Shown here piece by piece: positions 7,524-11,274 of a DNA stretch of 11,274 nt (position 1 is its first letter; each line of letters begins with the position of its first letter). The notes under the pieces are model-generated. The model was given only the letters and a program-made list of their open reading frames with translations. It made no database searches and was not told the origin of the DNA. The stretch spans positions 1 to 11,274 of the forward strand of contig JBBIUJ010000121.1 in the NCBI GenBank assembly GCA_037440345.1, read 5' to 3'. The DNA comes from CAINVV01 sp037440345. Its GTDB lineage: Bacteria > Bacteroidota > Bacteroidia > Bacteroidales > Prolixibacteraceae. Made by a program: the position numbers and the translations under genes.

Positions 7524-8708
7524 TTATAAAAACCAGGGGTAAACTGCATTTTCTACAACTGTCATGCTATTGCTGATCAAGTATCTCCTTTCAATTCCAA
7601 TCTCACCAGCCAAATTTTGAAGCCTTCTGTAATCAGCCTCCACTCCTTTCTGCTTCACCTCAAAAGCGATCTCTTTGTTCAGGATAAAATCTATTTCTGA
7701 CTTGTTCCTCTTGTTGTAAAAACTAAGTTCCCCATAATTGGCCAATTGATTGGCCACTGCCGTTTCGAGAAGTTGTCCGTCGGTTACTTTGGCCACTAAA
7801 TTGAGCATACCAGTATCCGAAAAATAGACTTTTTTCCCACCGGCGACCCCCCTGTCGATACTTTTTGAATATTTCGGCACCATCCGCATGAAAAATATAC
7901 CCTCCAGGAATTCAAGGTAATTGTAAATTTTAACCCTGTTGACGGAGAGTTCCGAAGCCAGTTTAGTGACATCAATCAGATTACCGTTTCGCACAGCCAG
8001 AAGCAAAATAAGGTCACGTAATTCCCTGACCTCCCTTAATTCATTAAATACTTTGATGTCTTTCTCAAAGAACGAGGCAAAAATATTCTTGAGTATCTGC
8101 TTCTTCGTGTCACGGTCGGATGTTACGACAACTTCAGGGAAGCCACCAAACTCAAGATACTCATCGTAAAGCTCCTTTGCCTGCAAAATATGAACTTTCG
8201 ACTTTGGTTGAATTGCCTCTTCCAAACTTGTAGCAAGTTGATTCTCTGTAATCCGTCCATTGAAATAAATGAATTCACGGTAACTCAGTACCGGCAGCCT
8301 GTACAGAAATTTTCTCCCACTCAGCGATTCGGGAAACAGATTACGCAGGTAATAATTGGAGGATCCTGTTACAATGAACTTAACGCCAAAAGAATCTATC
8401 AGGTATTTGATAATTCGCGTAATTTCAGGCAAATTCTGAATTTCGTCAATACAAACCAGAAGACGTTCACCTTTCTGCAGATCCGACAATCTTACCAGAT
8501 CATTGTAGATCACATTGTAATTCAAGTTCTCGAACAGGAGCTGATCCAAAGGATTGTCCAAGTCAAACCACAATCGCTTTCCCTCGAATTCATCGAAAAG
8601 TTGACGCATCAGGGTTGATTTGCCCACTTGCCTCATCCCTGTAATGACGATGGCATTTTTGTGATACAACTGAGGCAGTATCTCATAAAACAACATCCTC
8701 TTTAGCAT
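7524..8708 (-). CDS. AAA_14 ATPase with C-terminal DUF4143 domain
   Basis: The product has 394 residues. Walker A is GMRQVGKST (24-32), Walker B is LLVCIDEI with Asp88/Glu89, and a sensor-like FIVTGSSN lies at 111-118, followed by LSGRKFLYRL (129-138). This is the AAA_14 core. The C-terminal half is DUF4143: a linker with EFGGFPEVV (186-194), a winged-helix-like stretch (about 245-275), and a terminal fold with SEIDFIL (Asp340) and AFEVK (Glu350, Lys352), which resembles the core of PD-(D/E)XK nucleases. The family is common in Bacteroidota and archaea, often as scattered orphan genes, and its function is not settled. Length is full and no frame break is seen. It has no evident link to glycan use. 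Its start codon sits 16 to 20 bases below a -7-like element inside a palindromic repeat block, which suggests its own regulated promoter. Confidence 0.9.
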   Translation of the reverse strand: MLKRMLFYEILPQLYHKNAIVITGMRQVGKSTLMRQLFDEFEGKRLWFDLDNPLDQLLFENLNYNVIYNDLVRLSDLQKGERLLVCIDEIQNLPEITRIIKYLIDSFGVKFIVTGSSNYYLRNLFPESLSGRKFLYRLPVLSYREFIYFNGRITENQLATSLEEAIQPKSKVHILQAKELYDEYLEFGGFPEVVVTSDRDTKKQILKNIFASFFEKDIKVFNELREVRELRDLILLLAVRNGNLIDVTKLASELSVNRVKIYNYLEFLEGIFFMRMVPKYSKSIDRGVAGGKKVYFSDTGMLNLVAKVTDGQLLETAVANQLANYGELSFYNKRNKSEIDFILNKEIAFEVKQKGVEADYRRLQNLAGEIGIERRYLISNSMTVVENAVYPWFL

Positions 8709-8720
8709 ATTTATATTTTA

Positions 8721-8796
8721 TTTTTTACAAATATACGCATATTTGTAAAATTATTTATACATATACGTATATTTTTGTAAAACATTTTTTACATAT
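8721..8796. repeat. Tandem palindromic repeat block upstream of the AAA_14 gene
   Basis: The very AT-rich gap 8709-8803 carries about two and a half copies of a 30-32 base unit, starting near 8721, 8751 and 8783. The half-site TGTAAAA occurs at 8744-8750 and 8776-8782, and its reverse complement TTTTACA at 8723-8729 and 8787-8793. A diverged copy, TTTATACA, lies at 8754-8761. A perfect inverted repeat has 12-base arms (8723-8734 and 8739-8750) around ACGC, and ATATACGTATAT at 8761-8772 is self-complementary. Units spaced by about three helical turns look like operator sites for an oligomeric DNA-binding protein. Confidence 0.6.
8728..8735 (-). promoter_or_regulatory. Candidate -7 promoter element of the AAA_14 gene
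   Basis: Read on the minus strand this is TATATTTG, an exact match to the Bacteroidota -7 element TAnnTTTG, 19 bases before the ATG at 8708. It lies inside one arm of the perfect inverted repeat, so a protein bound to the repeat would block it. No TTTG is seen at the -33 position, so the match is partial and could be chance in such AT-rich DNA. Confidence 0.4.
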
Positions 8797-8803
8797 CGTC
8801 AAA

Positions 8804-9679
8804 TCAAGCGCTTCTTTTCCTATATTCTGCAGGCGACATACCCATCACTTTACGAAATACCCTTGAAAAATAGAACTGGTCATCAAAGCCCATTTCACGG
8901 GCTACATCGGCCACCATCCAACCAGAATTATCGAGTAACCTGCATGCCCTCTGCACCTTCAACTGTATGAAATAGTCGATGGGCGAATGTCCAGTCCGGG
9001 CTAGAAAAATGCGTGAAAAATGGGATGCCGATATCCCGGTTTCTGATGCGATCTCATCCAACTTTAACTTCCTGGTAAGATGGTCCAGCATATAATTGAT
9101 ACTTCGGGTAACAGGATCGTTGTCTCCCGCCTCCCGAACCAGCCAGAATTGACTAATATGGGTAAACGATGCCAGCAAATGGGGTAAACTCAAATTGACA
9201 TACTCCAATGCTTCGAGGCTGAAACCACGGTCGAGGTTACTGAAAATTTCAGAAAAGAGATCGATACGGTCATTGATCCGGGATGAATTTATCCGTTCGA
9301 TGGATAGCGCCTGACATGTAAAGCGGGAATAGAAAGTCGCCTTTCTTCCGGCAAAATGGATCCAATAGATCGACCAGGGATTTTGTTCATCGGAATGATA
9401 GGAGTGGGGCATACCGGCAGGAATGATAAAATAATGATCTGCGTTCAAGTCGTGAAGGATGTTGTTAAGCCTGATCTCCCCTCTCCCGCTTAAACAATAG
9501 ATGAGGATAAACTGAGCTGTTCCTGAAGGACGCTCCCTGAAATGGAAACGGGCCTCCGGATAATAACCAATATCCGTAATGTACAAATCGGATATAAGCG
9601 GATTATCCTTTACAAGGCCCAAAATCCTATCGGGAATAACAAAACTTATTTGCCCGGGAAAGCCATCTTCCTTTTTCAT
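8804..9679 (-). CDS. AraC family transcriptional regulator with N-terminal cupin sensor domain
   Basis: The product has 291 residues. Residues about 30-120 fit the AraC-type sugar-binding cupin (AQFILIYCLSGRGEIRL, then HYFIIPAGMPHSYHSDE). Residues about 195-288 form the two-helix-turn-helix AraC domain: KLDEIASETGISASHFSRIF for the first reader helix and VADVAREMGFDDQFYFSRVF for the second, ending in the signature GMSPAEYRK. The protein probably senses a sugar or sugar derivative in the cytoplasm and acts on promoters nearby. The divergent sugar porter at 9893 is the obvious target, with a shared 213-base control region; the ligand is unknown. The AAA_14 gene follows on the same strand after 95 bases but has its own promoter-like region. 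The first ATG in frame, directly before MKKEDGFPGQ, was taken as the start; it gives the usual family length. Confidence 0.92.
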   Translation of the reverse strand: MKKEDGFPGQISFVIPDRILGLVKDNPLISDLYITDIGYYPEARFHFRERPSGTAQFILIYCLSGRGEIRLNNILHDLNADHYFIIPAGMPHSYHSDEQNPWSIYWIHFAGRKATFYSRFTCQALSIERINSSRINDRIDLFSEIFSNLDRGFSLEALEYVNLSLPHLLASFTHISQFWLVREAGDNDPVTRSINYMLDHLTRKLKLDEIASETGISASHFSRIFLARTGHSPIDYFIQLKVQRACRLLDNSGWMVADVAREMGFDDQFYFSRVFRKVMGMSPAEYRKRSA

Positions 9680-9892
9680 ACCAAATGAATGAATTATTAA
9701 TATCCAGAATGAATAAATAAAATGTTAGCCGCTATACAGGAACAAAACCGGCTCAATTCCAGAATTTAGAAATACAATTTCAAGTCTTCGCTAAAATAGC
9801 AAAAATGATAATATAATCCATAAATTAATTAAATCCTTCATTTCAACAAGTGGCGGAATACGGTAGCTTTGTCTCAACTAAACTAAAATATT
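9680..9892. promoter_or_regulatory. Divergent control region between the AraC and sugar porter genes
   Basis: This 213-base AT-rich gap lies between two divergent starts, so it should hold both promoters and the AraC sites. The transporter promoter is listed separately. Near the araC-type start, AATGAAT occurs at 9684-9690, 9688-9694 and 9708-9714, with the last two 20 bases apart, as expected for half-sites of an AraC-type dimer on one helix face. That assignment is weak because the motif is AT-rich. No good TAnnTTTG element was found for the AraC gene. Confidence 0.45.
9841..9871 (+). promoter_or_regulatory. Bacteroidota-type promoter of the sugar porter gene
   Basis: TAGCTTTG at 9864-9871 matches the -7 element TAnnTTTG exactly. 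TTTC at 9841-9844, three of four bases of the -33 element TTTG, precedes it by 19 bases, the normal spacing. Transcription would start near 9875, leaving a leader of about 18 bases to the GTG at 9893. This supports the GTG start rather than the internal ATG at 9950. Confidence 0.55.
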
Positions 9893-11274
9893 GTGGGTAA
9901 ATCAAACTTTAACCGTCAATTCATTATCGGTATAACGCTGGTGTCTGCCATGGGCGGACTTCTCTTTGGCTACGACTGGGTCGTTATCGGAGGGGCCAAA
10001 CCATTTTACGAAAGGTACTTCGACCTGACCAACTCACCCTACCTGCAGGGGTGGGCCATGAGTTGTGCTCTTTTGGGATGCCTGGCAGGGGCTATGGTAT
10101 CAGGATACCTGACAGACCGTTTTGGCCGTAAAAGACCACTTATTTTAGCCGCCTTCCTGTTTACAGTCGCTGCAATCGGCACGGGAGCCTTTAACTCCTT
10201 CAACCTCTTCATCCTGTTCCGTCTCCTTGGCGGATTGGGGATCGGACTGGCCTCTGCCGTTTCGCCAATGTACATTGCAGAAATATCACCCGCATCCATG
10301 AGAGGCAGATTGGTGTCTGTTAACCAGTTGACCATTGTTATCGGTATCCTTGCCGCACAGATCGTCAATTACCTGATCGCGGAAAAAGTTCCGGAAGGAG
10401 CATCCGACCTGATGATCCTTCACTCCTGGAATGGCCAGACGGGTTGGCGTTGGATGTTCTGGGCAGGCGCTGTTCCTGCACTGGCCTTCTTTATTTTGTC
10501 ATTTTTTATCCCTGAAAGTCCACGGTTTCTGGCCAAAGCTGGGAAATGGCCGGAAGCAACCAGAATTCTGGAACAAATTGGTGGCAGACAATATGCCCTT
10601 GAAGCCGAAACTGAAATTGCAGGTACGTTGCATGGCAACAGCAGCAAAATCGACTGGAAATCACTGTCATCACAAAAGATACGGCCACTCCTAGTTTTAG
10701 GTATTGTCTTGGCCATTTTCCAGCAGTGGTGCGGCATCAATGTGATCTTTAATTACGCGGAAGAGATTTTTTCATCGGCCGGCTATTCGGTGAACGACAT
10801 GCTGTTCAACATCGTAATTACCGGAACGGTCAACCTTATTTTCTGTCTGATCGCCATGCGAATGGTGGATGGGTGGGGTCGCCGCAAGCTGATGCTGTTG
10901 GGTTCCCTCGGTTTGGCCTTGATTTTCTTTACACTGGGGACATCCTACTTTTTTGAATTAAAAGGGGTAGCCATCCTGGCCCTTGTGTTGCTCGCCATCG
11001 CCATATATTCCATGACACTCGCGCCGATTACCTGGGTAATTCTATCCGAAATATTTCCTAACAGCGTCCGTGGCGCGGCCATGGCCATTGCAACTACCTC
11101 CTTATGGATTGCCTGCTTTATTTTGACTTACACTTTCCCCATACTAAACAAAATGCTGAATGCCAGCGGTACATTCTGGTTGTATGCAGCCATTTGCCTT
11201 GCGGGATTTCTCTTTATCCTTAAAAATCTTCCTGAAACGAAGGGATTGAGCCTTGAAGAAATAGAAAAACTGAA
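9893..11274 (+). CDS. MFS sugar porter, sugar:H+ symporter-like, GTG start, 3' end outside the window
   Basis: From GTG at 9893 the frame stays open for 460 codons to the window edge. No ATG occurs in frame before 9950, and that one would delete half of the first membrane helix. The N-terminus NRQFIIGITLVSAMGGLLFGYD matches sugar porters such as XylE, with Asp28 at the position of the XylE proton-coupling aspartate. Other family marks follow: LTDRFGRKRP (motif A), FRLLGGLGIGLAS, AEISPASMRGR, PESPRFL, the sugar-binding QQWCGINVIFNYAE, VDGWGRRKLM and WVILSEIFP. The last visible residues, LPETKGLSLEEIEKL, are the usual C-terminal end of this family, so only a few codons are missing. It should have 12 inner-membrane helices and import a monosaccharide such as xylose, glucose, galactose or arabinose; which one cannot be read from sequence. 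It diverges from the AraC gene, its likely regulator. Confidence 0.93.
   Translation, partial: MGKSNFNRQFIIGITLVSAMGGLLFGYDWVVIGGAKPFYERYFDLTNSPYLQGWAMSCALLGCLAGAMVSGYLTDRFGRKRPLILAAFLFTVAAIGTGAFNSFNLFILFRLLGGLGIGLASAVSPMYIAEISPASMRGRLVSVNQLTIVIGILAAQIVNYLIAEKVPEGASDLMILHSWNGQTGWRWMFWAGAVPALAFFILSFFIPESPRFLAKAGKWPEATRILEQIGGRQYALEAETEIAGTLHGNSSKIDWKSLSSQKIRPLLVLGIVLAIFQQWCGINVIFNYAEEIFSSAGYSVNDMLFNIVITGTVNLIFCLIAMRMVDGWGRRKLMLLGSLGLALIFFTLGTSYFFELKGVAILALVLLAIAIYSMTLAPITWVILSEIFPNSVRGAAMAIATTSLWIACFILTYTFPILNKMLNASGTFWLYAAICLAGFLFILKNLPETKGLSLEEIEKL

Noticed and set aside
8190..8618. Plus-strand open frame of 142 codons
   Set aside because: It is antisense to the AAA_14 Walker motif region and has no recognisable domain.
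8709..8803. CRISPR array or replication iterons
   Set aside because: There are only about two and a half diverged units with no unique spacers, and no Cas or replication initiator gene nearby; an operator array in a promoter fits better.
9823..9830. AATTAATT palindrome in the divergent gap
   Set aside because: Short self-complementary AT strings are expected by chance in DNA this AT-rich.
9950..9952. ATG as the start of the sugar porter
   Set aside because: It would remove half of the first membrane helix, which is homologous in frame back to the GTG at 9893.
10039..10740. Minus-strand open frames of 109 and 106 codons
   Set aside because: They are antisense to the sugar porter, whose motifs run through the whole stretch without a break.

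Overview
The window looks like part of a Bacteroidota chromosome, probably a polysaccharide-degrading, Bacteroidales or Marinilabiliales-like lineage. The signs are the protein families (GH2 with a DUF4982-type tail, GH30, multi-modular esterase, AraC regulator, AAA_14/DUF4143 ATPase), starts without Shine-Dalgarno sequences, AT-rich intergenic stretches, and two matches to the Bacteroidota -7 promoter element TAnnTTTG upstream of genes. The species is inferred only at this broad level.

Layout. The left part is read on the + strand: the C-terminal half of a GH2 beta-galactosidase-like enzyme (1-1263, cut by the window edge), a secreted or lipid-anchored GH30 glycosidase (1442-3007), and a four-helix b-type cytochrome (3187-3852). 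A long hairpin (3856-3902) lies where this block meets a convergent minus-strand block. That block, in its own direction of transcription, is an AraC regulator (9679-8804), an AAA_14/DUF4143 ATPase (8708-7524), a DUF72 protein (7406-6534), and an 858-residue protein with three separate hydrolase modules (6464-3888). At the right edge a sugar:H+ symporter-like MFS protein (9893 to beyond 11274) is read divergently from the AraC gene. It begins with GTG behind a good Bacteroidota promoter match.

How the genes may work together (inference): GH2 and GH30 could trim beta-galactan-like or arabinogalactan-type side chains. The exported tri-modular esterase could remove acyl groups that block the glycosidases. 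The sugar porter would import the released monosaccharide under control of the divergent AraC regulator. No SusC/SusD pair is visible, so this is at most the edge of a polysaccharide utilisation locus. The cytochrome, DUF72 and AAA_14 genes have no obvious place in that pathway.

Most notable points: the SGNH / alpha-beta hydrolase / SGNH triple architecture, a tandem palindromic repeat block covering the promoter of the AAA_14 gene, the GTG-started transporter, and a possible decayed small reading frame between the two glycosidase genes. No RNA gene, CRISPR array, insertion sequence or intergenic stretch above 300 bases was seen.
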